Counted from the first letter of the stretch, positions 32,166-43,719 are shown. The stretch: 64,000 nucleotides of DNA from Thalassia testudinum (GCA_037157565.1 JAZHRO010000013.1:72037501-72101500); one strand, 5' to 3'. Numbers and translations: made by a program. The notes: generated from the letters alone by a model not told the origin.

Positions 32166-33170
32166 GCTCTGCAGAGGAAGAGAAGGAGGAAAGAAGAGCA
32201 AGCACCGCACAGAGGAAGAAGAAAAAGAGAAGCTGAAGAAGAAGACGAGAAGCGCAAGGAAGACAGAGCTGAAAGAAGAAGAGAAGAAATAGAAGAAGCT
32301 CTGAAGAAAGAAGAAAAGAGAAGATCAAGGAAGAAGATCCGAGAAAGAAGAGAAGACAAGCAAAGAGAGAAAGAAGAGAAGAAAAAGCCAACAAAATAAA
32401 TCTCTCTCTCTCTCTTTTCACTTTTGTAATAGAAACTTTGTACTTCTAGAATACAATTTGCTCCCTGAGTTCGACCTGGGAAAACTTTTATTTTCCGAGT
32501 AACAAATTATATTAAACTGATAACTGCTCCTCTATACTATATTACAACGAGATATTAAAACCATACTCCTAATTCCCCGTACGGTTCATGCTCATTTTCC
32601 CCATGTTATTCCATACCAGGTTTCGTCATTCACAATTCCATTCTCAGATTTTACAAATGCAGCTCGTATTTCCATAATTTGCATATACAACAAGAAATGT
32701 CACAGGTATCTGTCTAACTAGCACAGGCATTTTGTATTTCACAGGTAGCTCTTGTTTATTAGCAGGCAGTTGTTCACATTTCTATTCATTCATTTGAGGC
32801 TGCAATCCCAACACGCATTCAAACAGTGCAAGTACTTCTCATCATTGGATTCATGCCACATCCTAGGTTTCTAGTTATCCAATTTCACATATGTATTTAT
32901 GATTCATAATTAAAGCAAGGAAACCACTCTACCAGACAATCCGGGAGTACTGGGGGCTCGAACGACTGGCTCACGTGCTCTGCAAGCCCCGAACATACAA
33001 CAGATCGAAGTCCTATACCAAGGGACATACCACAACGGAATGTTTAGAACAGTATAAGAGGACTTCTAACATGTAGAGGAACTCACAAGGAAACCACAGA
33101 TATCTTGTTTGCGTAAAATAGACCTCAAATGGACCAAAAATGGGTCAAAAATAGGACTGTAGACCTAAAT

Positions 33171-34075
33171 CAGACATCTGGCACAAGGTCCAGACGTCTT
33201 AAAAGTATCCATAGTCTCACCTCAGGTTCCTGCGTCAACTTCAGACTTCCAGAACCCCTTCTTGACAGTCTGGACCCAGCTCCAGACGTCCGACCTCTCC
33301 TCCAGTCGTCTGGAAGTGCTTCCGATCATCTGGTAAGTTGTCCAGACGTCTGAAACGCGTGGGAGGGCATGCCCCTCGCCTTCTCAAAGCGATCTCTGCA
33401 CGCGACAGGTGAATCATCCACTTTTAGCCATGCAAATCGAAGCTGTGGTGCGGCCTGCATGGCCATAACTGCAAGAGGAACATACCTTCGCGGAGCACTG
33501 CTTTCAGACATCCGGTGTCGTCACCAGACGTCCAACCCGTCATCTGGATGGCACGCCAAACGTTTGATTCTGGAAAAATCCCAGAACCAAACCAACCTCC
33601 TGCTCCTCTCACCGTGCTCAGCCACGACCTCTCCTCCTCGCCTGTAGCTCCGGCTACAACAAGTGTCGGGGACATCTCCCCCGACGTGCTCCTCCCGCAT
33701 GCACCACTCCGACCATGCATCCTCCAGCGAGCTCCCACAAGCTCGCGGGCTTAAGCTCTTCCTCCTCTCCTCACACCGCCTCTCCTCCTCGTCGCTCTTT
33801 CTCGTGCCCTCTCTCGCGCTCATCCCTCTCACTGCAGTGGAGAGGAAGGAAGGAAGGTGGCTGTGGTGGAGTGGGGAAGAGAGGAAGGGGGTAGAGGGGT
33901 TATATAGGTAGTGGGGTTAGGGTTCGGGTGGAGGAGAGAAGAGGGAGAGAGAAAAGAGAGGTACTGTCTACGCCCAGCCCGCACGCAGATGCGAAGTTAC
34001 GTACAAAATTTTCAATTTCCAAACGTCTGGGAAGGGGTCCAGACGTCTAACCGACAGTCCAGACATCTTAAGAGG
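33171..34075. repeat. CAGACGTCTG-like palindrome array in LTR B
   Basis: Exact or near copies lie at about 33171, 33191, 33282, 33302, 33342, 33505, 33523, 34021, 34039 and 34059. Several extend to CCAGACGTCTGG or CAGACGTCTTAAAAG. The core is a perfect 10-bp palindrome containing GACGTC. The copies fall in two clusters either side of the minus-strand TATA box near 33900. Confidence 0.8.
33897..33907 (-). promoter_or_regulatory. TATA box of LTR B
   Basis: CTATATAACC on the minus strand, about 195 bases after the minus-strand LTR start at 34099. Confidence 0.5.
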
Positions 34076-34130
34076 CTCAGAGCAAAACATGTCTTTACAC
34101 AGATACTTCCCGTTCACCTTGCTCTACACC

Positions 34131-34138
34131 TATAAATA
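34131..34138 (+). promoter_or_regulatory. TATA box of LTR H
   Basis: TATAAATA followed by CCCC, in H sequence just right of the B insertion. The insertion of B (TSD CAGAT) sits only about 30 bases upstream, so it split the H promoter. Confidence 0.55.
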
Positions 34139-35029
34139 CCCCATACCACCTCCGATCTCGGTTAGTGAACCCCTTCCCTCTTTTAAAACTGAGGTCGTTC
34201 AAGTAGGTTTATCCTCAGCTCTGGCACCTTCCCATCTCCGTTATCGAGCGTTACCACCAACGAGAGCTGCCTCTCTCACCTCCTCTTCCTCTCTTCGCCC
34301 TGCCATCAGTGTTGGAGCGTGCCACAACTTTGATTCTTCCGCTTCAATTGTGCGGAGTTTCTTCTCTCATCAAAGTCTAGATTTCGATCTCGTTTCTGCC
34401 CTACCAATGGCGGATTCCCTCACCTCCTTTGTCCAAGTACTCGAAGATAGCGTAGTTCTTATGATATATTAGTTTAGCGTAGTTAGATAGGTAGTTAGCC
34501 TAGTGTAATACTTAGTTTAAAGTTCGTCTTCCTTGTCTCCGGCGAACCAATTGTGGCTCGTCAGACCTTATTTCATTAATCCAATCACATGTACATCTTC
34601 CTCATCTCACCATGACTTCATTCTGTTGGTGCAAAGGGACCACAATTGTTAATTTTGATGATAACAAAACAATTGTGATTTAATATTTGTATTTGAGTTA
34701 TAGTTTCATGATAAATGCAAATGGTTACAACTGTGGAGGATGAGCTCAAGTTCGCGTCCGTGGTGGATTGGAGGAGCTTGATGGAGGAGAAGGAGCTTCG
34801 CTTAAAGCGAAAGCTTGAAGAAGAAAGGAGATGAAGAACAGGATGGAAGTTTATTTTGTTCTTGTATTTTGTCTCTTTTATTTGTTCTTTGCTCTTTATT
34901 TGCTTAGATTAATTGTTAAAGAGCCCAAACTAACAAACAGTAGTCTTAGGAACACATACACTATCCTAGGACACTTAGACAAACTCTTAGATAAATCAGA
35001 AGACCAAAATAGGCTTCAAACAGGCAGAT

Positions 35030-35210
35030 CATACGTCCAATCTCGACATTAGACGTCTGATCTTGACTTTTAAGACGTTTGACTTTTTGTCCAGACTTCC
35101 AAAACACATAGGACGGTAACCTACTCTCTGTCTGCCACCTTCAGACGTTCAGCCCATAGTCTAGACATCTTAAAAGATGTCTGAGGACCTTGCCAGACGT
35201 CCAACTGGAG
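35030..35210. repeat. CAGACGTCTG-like palindromes in LTR D
   Basis: Copies at about 35051 (AGACGTCTGA), 35142, 35160-35182 (TAGACATCTTAAAAGATGTC) and 35193, with further copies at 38041, 40015, 40043 and 40165 in the same LTR beyond its nested insertions. The extended form CTTAAAAG is shared with LTR B. Confidence 0.75.
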
Positions 35211-35730
35211 GACTATTGGCTTCTCAAACTTAATCTTTGAGGATTAATGGTGGCGACCTTCCTCTATAGTTCTATTATTTCATCGTAGTATAGTATAGAG
35301 AGAGGTGATTACCAGTTTAATATAATTTGTTACTCGGAAATAAAGAGTTCCCGAGGTCGAACTCAGGGAGCAAGTTGTATTCTAGGGGTACAAGTTTCTT
35401 TTACAAAAATAAAGAAAGAGAGAGAGAGAATTTGTTGGCTTTTCTTCTTTTCTCTTTGCTTCTCCTCTTCTTCCTTCTCAGATCTTCTGCTCTCTTCCTT
35501 TGTTCTTCTTCTTTATCTGCAGTGGTGATGTTCTTCTTCTTCTTTCAGCTGTTTCTGCTCGTCTCTTCCTTTTTCTTCTGCAGAGCGGTCCTGTTCTTCT
35601 TCTTCTTTCTTTCTTCTTTTCCTTTCTTCAGATCTTCTTCTCGTGCTCTTCTTCTTCTGCAGAGTCTTCACTTGGCCTCTCTGTGTTCCTCCTCTGCCTC
35701 GCCTTCCTTCTCCTTCTTTGCCTTCAGGAC

Positions 35731-35756
35731 GTCGTCTGATTTTCCAATCAGACGAC
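35731..35756 (-). repeat. Conserved hairpin in K
   Basis: GTCGTCTGATT, TTCC, AATCAGACGAC: all 11 pairs intact. Confidence 0.8.
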
Positions 35757-37079
35757 TTAAACCGCCGCTGCTACAGTGCCGCTCGGTGCTCCTCCTTCCT
35801 TCAGCCTTCGTCTTCCTCCACGGTTCTTCTTCACCTGTGCCTGCACACTTACACAGCTTGATCAGAGGGGCAAAACCTAACTCTACCCTCCCCCGCGTCT
35901 CTCTCTCACAGAAGCCGCTCTTAGGAAAGCTCTCCCAGAGCTGCCGGGTTGCCGGGTACGGGTCGCGCCTGGGTCTAGGCCCACCGGCGTGCGTGGTGGG
36001 CGAGGAGTGCAGGTCAGTCTAAGTCGGGTCGGGCCAGGTCCGCGGGGCGTGGTCGCAGACGAGGTCGGGTCGAGCGAGTGAGTGAGAGGGACCTCACCCC
36101 GTGCTCAGGAGGCAACGAGCATAAGGCACTTTTTTCCTTTATGCGGGTGCGCTCCTCTGAAAGGTTACGAGGTGGGACTAAATGTCCCACCCCAATTTGG
36201 GTGCCTGCGCTGAGGAAGCAGCGGCAGTCGAGGCGAAGCGCGGTGGCTTCGCGCGAGAGCTTCGACTCGACTGCAGCCTGGTACTTCGCGAAGACGCCTC
36301 GCACTGTCTGGGAGCGTGACCTGGGCGTGGCGCACCTGGGGCAGCAGGTGAAGAAGCTGCTTCGCTTCAACAATGGCGGCGACGAGCGCAGGTACCTGCC
36401 CACAGAGAAACGGCCTCTCGGACCAATCAGAAACGCGGAGGACCTTCGCCGTGGCACGGCGAAGGTGGTCGGGGGGTGTGCAGGCGGCGAGGCGGAGCCT
36501 AAGGGCTGCCTTAGGTCGGACTGTGGGTCGGGAGATGGGTTTGTTCGGTGGAGTTGCAGAGGGTGATTTGGGGGAAGTGGAAGGGCGGAGGTTGATCAGG
36601 GTGAGGAGGCGGAGGTTCTGCGGTGGTCGACGAGCCGTGTGGGTTGCTAGAGTGATGGGAGCGACTCGCCGGAGGATGGCCGGAGGCGGAGAGGGTGAGG
36701 GTGATTAGGCGCGGTCGAGGGGTAATTAGATAAAAATAGCAGGGGGAAAAGAGAGAGAGAATAGAGGGAAGTAGTTCTAACCTAACTAAAGTGACGAAGG
36801 GGGCGAGGAGGCGGACGGCTGTACTTGCTGTCGCCGAAGAAGAAGGTGCCCAGTGGGGGAGGACGGCGGTGACGACGGGGCAGAGGCAGCGCGCGCCGGT
36901 ATTGCGCGACGCGGGAAGAGCAGGGGAAGAAGTCTCTGCTGCTGGTATTGCGGCAGAGCGAAGAGGAGGAAGAGAAAGAACCGCCGGAGCTGGTGGGCGT
37001 CTGCCGGAGTGAGAAGAGAGGAAAGTTGGGGGTTTTCTCCGTCAGATCCAAGCTGGGAAGAACGGTGGAGCGACGGGGG

Positions 37080-37087
37080 TATTTATA
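37080..37087 (-). promoter_or_regulatory. TATA box of K
   Basis: TATAAATA on the minus strand, downstream of the hairpin at 37159-37193. Confidence 0.6.
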
Positions 37088-37158
37088 GGAGCCGAATCAG
37101 AGAGGAAGGCGGAGGGAGACGACGTGTCTCCCTCGCCGGAGGATGCCGGAGATGGAAA

Positions 37159-37193
37159 CCCATACCGTCTGTGCGTTCGCACAGCCGGTATGG
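37159..37193 (-). repeat. Hairpin upstream of TATA in K
   Basis: Minus-strand arms CCATACCGGCTGTGCG and GCACAGACGGTATGG around AAC. CTGTG pairs with CACAG where J has CCGTG with CACGG. Confidence 0.7.
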
Positions 37194-38162
37194 TGGGTTG
37201 CAGCGACCAGGGGGGTGTCCCTGCGACGGCTAACGACGCAGGGCACCTCCGGTTGACTTGCCAGCCCCTCCCCCTCACCTTGCGCGGCGCCATGCTCCGC
37301 GCAAGGTCGCCGGAGCATGGTGCTGGCAGGTTTTGCAGGGAGGACCTGAACGCAAAGAACGAAGGAAAGTTAGGGGCCAAAATGCGAGGGTTCAAAAGTT
37401 GAGGGTCAAAAAGTAAATATATGAGGACCAAAGTGTAAAGTTGGTCAAGAAGGTTTCTTCTTAGGCTCAAGTTTTTATACATGACTAATTAAGACCTAAG
37501 GAATCTGATGGTGAATTTTATTTCTAGATTAAACCTTGTTTGATTGGTCAATTTATGCAAAAACCCAAATTAAGTTATTAATTTGGGCATGGTTCTCAAT
37601 GTAGGTCAAAATGGATTCTGAAGGCCAAATTGAAGGTTCTAAACCATAGAGATTATTTTTCTATGAATTTTAGAGGGTTTATTCTATTTTTACTTTGCCT
37701 CGAACCTCGTGAATTGAAGTGGGTTTCTTTTAAGGTTACAGATTATCATTTAGTTCCTTGGAATTGCTGTAGCCCTTGTCAGATCATCCCACTTTCCTTC
37801 TTATTCGGTTTGTTTGACCTATGTTTGGACCCTGAATTACCCTGTATGCAGATTATACTGGTAAAATTGTATTTTTACCCCTTATGACTTGTTTTCTCCT
37901 TAAACTCAGAATTCTCTGAGTTAAGCCTTTCCTTGAGTTATGTAGGAGCTTTTATCCTTTGTATTAGGTCAAAATGAGCTAGTTATGGCTCATGATGAGG
38001 TTCTCATCAATTAACACTTAATCTGATTTACATCTACTTTCAGACGTCCTAGAGCATCCCAAATGTCTGATAAATAGACGTTAGGCTAAGATCTAACCCA
38101 AATCACCTTTTGTTAGACCTAATAGCCATTTAGCTCGGGAAATCAATTCCTGCAAAGAATCC

Positions 38163-39896
38163 TGATGTAGACACAATTATTGAATATAAAATGCCTATTC
38201 ATGCATGTTCCTAAGCTTAGATTTGCATTTCATGTTATAAACATTGCATAGCATGCATCATTCTGCATTTAGAGTAGTTGTATATATTTTAGGTTAATTA
38301 GGTCCTTTTTATGGTCAGGAGAGAAGAAGACTTATTTCAGGACCTCGAATGGACGATCGGACTGTACGCATTTGATCAGGACAACAATCGGAGTTTAACG
38401 CCTTCAAAATCGTATAAATCGAAGTCCTGTAGCATTATATGAAGACCGAGGAAGATCAACAGCTAGGAGGGCAATGCGTCATCCTTACGAGCTTCGGATG
38501 AAAAATCCAACCGTATGGATGGATCTGAAGCGACAATCGTAGTCTGGCAGCGTGGAAATCAACTCGATCCAAGTACCGTGGCACCCTTTGCAACAGAAAG
38601 AAGAATGGACGGCCCAGATGGCGCCACGTGGCACCATCCAAGCCGCCCAACACCGACCAACAGTCCCAACACCAGCTCCTCTTCATCCGCATCATCAATT
38701 CTCAGCCATTGGATCTTGATCCAACCGCTGAGAAGCCATCCACACCGCTCTTCAGAGGATCCTCCACACGGCCATCTCACGCCGTAGCAAAAGTGGTGGA
38801 GAGAGGCACTCCCAAAGGAGGGGCGCGGATTCAAATCCCCGCAGCCCCCCAATTCCTCAATTCAGCCGGCGCCCAACGCTGCACGTGCATGGACGCGCAC
38901 GCACAGCTCAACACCGTAGCAACGCCTGCGCACAGTGCAGCGCCAGCACGCGAGCATCACGCGCGGCAAGGAGCGCACGATGCGCGTGCCAGTAGGGCAT
39001 GACCAGCGAGGATACATGCAGATCTTCAGTGACGAGAGCCTTTAGTGACACTTGCAGCTGTCACTACATGCGCACCAGCAAAGGAATTGAAGGCGCAGAT
39101 ATTCAGCAACAAAAAGGGTGGATCTGTAGCGACGTTTACGGACGTCAGTAATGACCCAGATGCGAATTTATTCTTCCTCCTCCACTATAAAAGGACCTAC
39201 CCACCACCATTCCAAACCATCTCTTCCTTTCTTCCTCTCACCACCTCCAAGGCTCTAGAGAGAGCTTGTCCCAAGCCCGGGATGCTCCTCTAGAGTAGAA
39301 AACCAAACTTTTCCCTGCCTCTCACCCCCCTTCATGGAGCATCCCGTAGCCGTCCTCTCACTGCCCTTCGAGAAGAAGATTCTCGCCGTGACGCCATCCT
39401 GCCCGACCCTGTCCTCCAGCTCTGTCCCCTTTCGTCTCGCTTCTCACCACCTTCCTCCAGGCGATGTCAGAGCGAGTCGTCCTCTGAGCGATCGTCGAGG
39501 GGGATTTCTCTCACCTCATTCTATCTTTTTACACTTTCGTAGTGTAGATTTTCCACTTTTGTAGTTGTAACAAACAATTCTTTATAAATAGATGATTGTT
39601 TCTCTCTCTCCCTCCCTCTCCCTCTCTATCTTATATTTTTGCAAGTAGATAAAGTTTTCATTGACCTGATCTCTTGCTTGCTAAAAACTAAAAAAAATTA
39701 GAAAAGATAAAAACAACAAAAAACAAATAAAACCGAAGCGTAGATTTTTCAAAACCAAACGTTCGCCTCCCTGTGTTCAACCTGGGACTCACTTTTCGAG
39801 TTTCGATTATAAATTTTATCTGATAGACGCATTTTGCGAGCTACGACGACGAGTCCTCCAAATCCTGATTTTAATTCACGAAGCATGCCTCCATCA
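38163..39896 (+). mobile_element. Solo LTR C1 inside D
   Basis: TGATGTAGACACAATTATTG start, CCTCCATCA end, exact TSD AATCC (38158-38162 and 39897-39901). TATA at 39186-39193, (CT)n near 39600, and the CTCCCTGTGTTCAACCTGGG block near 39767 typical of Ty3 LTR ends with a tRNA-Asp primer. Same family as the 5' LTR of C2 at 54863-56755. Confidence 0.9.
39186..39193 (+). promoter_or_regulatory. TATA box of C1
   Basis: TATAAAAG after a CCTCCTCCAC stretch; conserved in C2 at 56077-56084. Confidence 0.6.
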
Positions 39897-40277
39897 AATC
39901 CTATTTCAAGACGACCAGACTTGTTGCTAGATATTCGACCTGTCGTCTGTGCAACTTAACACTAGAACCCTATTTCGATCTTGTGAAAATAGGAAGGAAA
40001 CCATCGTAGGATTAGACGTCTGATCAATATCCCAAACGTCTTATAAGTGATTCTTAGATGTTCATCTTGATCCAACTCAGTTCAGGTCTTTCACCCTTCT
40101 AGAGCAAACATCCGACCTTCAGATCAGACGAAGACCCAGACATCGGATACTAGTTCCAAACGTCTGATAACCCTGTCAGAAACATAAATGACCCTGATTT
40201 CGACCTGATTTGACTTAGATTTGTTTCCAACAGCTACCTAAGCCTTCCAAGCCTTTCTAAGCCCTTCTTAAGGCCTC

Positions 40278-40285
40278 TATAAATA
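40278..40285 (+). promoter_or_regulatory. TATA box of LTR D
   Basis: TATAAATA in GCCTCTATAAATAAAGG, the usual setting in SIRE-like LTRs. Confidence 0.6.
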
Positions 40286-41556
40286 AAGGGGCACTCTTCC
40301 TTTGTTAGACACAACAAGAGATATTACTTTCCACGAAGAGATTATCAAGTATAGAAGTGTTGTTTCTCTCCAAGATCATTTGGCATACACTAGAGAGCAC
40401 CGTCTTCATTGTGCACCCGCTCTCCCGCCGTTGCATACAAAAGCGTCGTCGTACCTTGCGTGGATCATGCACTCCACGTCACTAGCTGACACACTTCCAT
40501 CAAAGGGAAGTTTCTATTTCCTATAGTAGTTAGGTTCATTACTTTGTGACTCTATAGGATATTTGTATTATTGTCATTGGTTGGGTATTCGCATTACGAA
40601 TTCCCATCTTCATCTCGAGACAAAATACTCCTCGTGAAGAGGAGGGGTTTGAGGAAAGTGATGGAAACACCATCATGAGCCCTAACTAGCCCATTTTAGT
40701 CTAGAATAAAAGATAAAAGCTCTTACATATTCATCTAAGTGTTATATCTCCACTTTATTATGTTTTAAGAAGGGAACAAGAAATCAAGGTTAATTCTGTA
40801 ATTTTAACATCATGAACACAGAATAACCAAGGGATTTGCTAGGGGTAAAATAAAGGTCAAATAAGAATTGAAGTCTAATAAGTGGGTCCTTGCAAACAGA
40901 AACAGGGTTTCGCACAATTCAAGAACTAATGCAACACCCAAAATCCTAATTTCAGACCTGCTTAAATTACTGAGGTTCTAATCAGGATAAAATTCATCTA
41001 AAACTTTTAAAATTCATATAAAAATATTTCATAAGGTTTGGTACCCTTGATTTGACCTTTGAAACTTATTTTGACCTCAAATAGAGTTTATAAACACAAT
41101 TCTACCCTAATTTAGGTTTTTGCATAAATTTTCCAATCAAACTTAGTTAAAACTAAAATCCAACTTCATCATTAGATTTCTTGGGTCCAAATTAGGTTTG
41201 TACCAAAATTTGGGTCCAATCAAAGTCCATCTTGACTTAGTTTGCATTTTGGTCTAATTTAACTCTTTCTCTCTCATTCATGCCCCTAACTTTGAAATCT
41301 TTACAAATAACCCCCTAACTTCTCTTTATCTTCTTCAAATAGGTCCCTACCGCCATGGTAGGTGTGAACCCACAGACCCGAGCTTCCAATCAAGGATTCC
41401 TCCATGATTGCTTAGCCAATCCCTTCCAAAATTGGAAGGGATGATCCTGAGGAATTCCTAATTCATCTAAACCTAAATTTTGACCCCAAATCCCCTTGTA
41501 AAGCACATGCAAATCCTTGGATTTCAAGGATCCTCTTCCTGAAAATCCGAGCTTCT

Positions 41557-41572
41557 CAAGCTTGGAAGCTTG
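41557..41572 (+). repeat. Palindrome upstream of TATA in F
   Basis: CAAGCTT GG AAGCTTG, perfect 7-bp arms, 10 bases before TATA. M has an AAGCTTGGAA palindrome at the matching place. Confidence 0.7.
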
Positions 41573-41582
41573 CCTAAAGCTC

Positions 41583-41590
41583 TATAAAAG
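41583..41590 (+). promoter_or_regulatory. TATA box of F
   Basis: TATAAAAG following the AAGCTT palindrome. Confidence 0.65.
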
Positions 41591-43719
41591 CCTCCCCAAC
41601 GCATAATCGAGCTCCTTAGCAAGTTTTGGCAGGAGAAATCCCTCCCCCTTCCCTCTCCAGCCACAGCAGGGGCTCCCTTCCCCCACATCATCGCCACACC
41701 AACTCACCGTCAACTTCATCTTCTCCAGCTCTGATCAGACACAACTGGCACCCTCCATCTGTCTCCTTCCCCTCTGAGTCTCTCTCTCCCTTCCTCTCTT
41801 TGTCTACTTTCTTTCCCCTCACTCACACTCACGACCACACTATCAACCGCACAACCTTCATCCTCCCCACGACTAGCCAAGCTCTAGTGAGGCCTCCACA
41901 GCTCCACAAGCCACTGCACGCCACGCCGTTGGTCCCATAAGCATCTCCATGCAACACTGAGCAAAAGCTCCCTACTTATTGGGACTTTCACTCACTCCAC
42001 ACATCCCCCAAACAAACCCACCATCGAACACCTTCGCCGACTTTGACAAACCTCCACAACTCACGAAACATCTCGCCACCATTGCCATTACATTCTCCGT
42101 CTCACGGTGAGGCCTTTGAACATTTTAATTGGGGCTTTTAGCCTATTTTCTTGACTTACAGGTCTCGTCGGAGCTCCGTCGCCGCTGCCATCTTCTCCGA
42201 CCTCAGTCAACCTTCTCTAATTGAGTTCGTCTTTGCTTCCACATCCAGGTGAAGCGGCCCAGCTCCAGGTGCATCTCTAGGTCCTCAGTCGAAGCTTTCA
42301 TCTGCAGTCACGGCCTCAATTGAAGCCTTCACCATCTGCTGCTTGCACGCAAAGAAGACAACGTGGGATAGTCCTACATCGTGGAGTCTGTAGCTATTCA
42401 CGCGATATAAGTTGATTTCATCTCTCCGACCCCTCGCCCAAGACACAGGGGTCGAGTCTCCATCCACCTTCACCCGCTTACCCGAGAGCCTCACTCCTCG
42501 CTTGCGACCACGCCCGCAAGCCTGGTCCACTATTTACGCCCAATTACCCGATTACGTCGGGTCTCTGAGAAAAGAAGAAGAGGAAAGAGAGAGAGGGGGT
42601 GGGGGGGTTTGCCCTTCTGCTCTCTACACTTAGCCGATCCTAAGGCCTTTGCCTCTATGCTATGGTGTTGTGGTTGCCTCTCCCTTGAGGCACAAAGAAG
42701 AGAAAGCAGGCCTTTGCCTCTTCTGTTGGAGCTGAGCCCTGAGCACTTAAGGTGTCTGATACCTTGTGCCTTCGTCTGATCTCTGCCGGTGCTTCAGTGC
42801 TATACACTGTTGGGATATTAAATATGGTTGACCTGGAATATTTGGTTGAGAATTACTGTTCAAATATTTGAGATACTTGAGCTTAATTTCAAGGGTTAAT
42901 TTGGTAATTCAAATCACCATTTTAACCTATTCTTTTTGCACTTTGCTATTGGATTTCATATCTATATCATTTTGAGTAGTTCTAAATAAAGTTTTGATCA
43001 TAATTACTTATATTTCTTGTTATTAGTGAGATTGAATTGACATTACTTGCTCCCTGTGTTCGAACTCGAACTCTTGTGATTCTGAGTTATAAATTTAAAT
43101 GATTTGAGTGATTTTGTCCTATACTACAATGCATCTCTTAATAATAACGAATTCGTTTAAACAGAACGCTACCCTCGTACATGATAGTGTGGTTGTAAGA
43201 GGGTTAAGTCACCCTTGTTTAAGTGACTTGGATAGTAGATCTGATCGACTAGGATGATCGGGAAATCCTAAGTCGAGAGGCTTAGGTGGTGATTTTTACC
43301 CGGATTTGAGTTTCCACCTAAAAATATTTGTGTACTTGTGAGATTGCTCTTTTAGTGAGATTTTCTATTTTTATTTCCTCATTATTTCGTTTCACGCAAA
43401 TCTCACCCCCTCCATTAGAATCTACACATTCCATCTTCCAATTCTCCAATTTGATCACCTAATCGCCTAATCCACACCACACACAACTGAGAACCTCCAT
43501 TGTCTATGGTGCGTAAGCACCTCTGTTTTGATGCACCAAAATTACGTTTATTGCAAGACTAATATTTCAAGACTATCACGGATCAGAGCTTCTCTCTTGG
43601 ATCAATATCAGATGGATGCTGACCTCTGTCTTTTACTTTTATTGAGTCTAGGATATTGTTGTAAGGAACCTCAAAATAAAACTCAAACAGACTTTCTCAC
43701 TTTTCTCTAAAAATCAGTT

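Larger units (their letters stand above)
23637..32565 (+). mobile_element. Athila-type LTR element A with internal deletion
   Basis: Two long LTRs (23637-26427 and 29800-32565) in direct orientation enclose a 3.4-kb internal region with a tRNA-Asp-type primer site, a short gag start, the integrase C-terminal end, a long 3' UTR and a polypurine tract. Protease, reverse transcriptase, RNase H and most of gag and integrase are absent, so it is not autonomous. It lies inside solo LTR B. The corresponding uninterrupted site is visible in the N copy near 58652-58666. No TSD remains because the 3' LTR end is lost (see 29800-32565). Confidence 0.9.
29800..32565 (+). mobile_element. 3' LTR of A, end truncated
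   Basis: Direct copy of the 5' LTR starting with TGATGAGAACCTCATCA. It stops at ATTAAAACCA(TA), where the 5' LTR goes on for 19 more bases (26409-26427), and then enters B sequence (CTCCTAATTCC). The loss of the LTR end explains the missing TSD. Divergence from the 5' LTR is uneven: three differences in the first 675 bases, many more in the GC-rich part. Confidence 0.9.
22489..34099 (-). mobile_element. Solo LTR B, chromovirus (Tekay-like) family, interrupted by A
   Basis: Plus-strand ends are TGTTACGACCCGG at 22489 and GTCTTTACA at 34099, flanked by the exact TSD CAGAT (22484-22488 and 34100-34104). Element A (23637-32565) splits it into 1.15 and 1.53 kb. The same family forms the LTRs of N, so orientation is inferred from N and from a minus-strand TATA box near 33900. 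The part between TATA and both LTR halves is rich in CAGACGTCTG-like palindromes. Confidence 0.85.
35248..38009 (-). mobile_element. Solo LTR K (family A), reverse, inside D
   Basis: Minus-strand start TGATGAGAACCTCATCA (37993-38009), minus-strand end GGTCGCCACCA, TSD ATTAA exact (35243-35247 and 38010-38014). Same block order as the LTRs of A, with the purine-rich leader seen as pyrimidines at 35400-35870. This copy proves the true end of the family LTR, which the A 3' LTR has lost. Confidence 0.92.
40659..43163 (+). mobile_element. Athila-like solo LTR F inside D
   Basis: Starts with the palindrome TGATGGAAACACCATCA, then ATGAGCCCTAACTAGC as in family A. It ends TTTAAACA. Flanks GAAAG (40654-40658) and GAACG (43164-43168) fit a TSD with one change. 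It has TATA at 41583-41590, a TAGTCCTACATCGTGG block near 42370 and the CTCCCTGTGTTCGAAC block near 43052. It is a separate but related family to A, H, L and M. Confidence 0.85.
34624..43426 (+). mobile_element. Copia-like solo LTR D with three nested solo LTRs
   Basis: Starts TGTTGGTGCAAAGGG and soon has TTTTGATGATAACAAA, a hallmark of SIRE-type Ty1 (copia) LTRs. It ends ATCTACA at 43426. The TSD CATTC is exact (34619-34623 and 43427-43431). Its own sequence is 34624-35247, 38015-38162, 39902-40658 and 43169-43426, about 1.8 kb, with TATA at 40278-40285. The U5 part (43190-43330) is homologous to LTR E. It lies within H. Confidence 0.82.

Noticed and set aside
33369..33911. Overlapping ORFs of 80-104 codons in LTR B and in its copy at 59557-59988
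   Set aside because: Inside an LTR with a proven TSD. Frames are shifted between the two copies.
33171..34075. CAGACGTCTG copies considered as a CRISPR-like or satellite array
   Set aside because: Spacing is irregular, units are short and degenerate, and spacers are not uniform. They are LTR palindromes.
36014..37482. Cluster of overlapping ORFs on both strands in K and, similarly, in J (50401-51762)
   Set aside because: Same LTR promoter and leader sequence as in A. No motif, and frames are not kept between copies.
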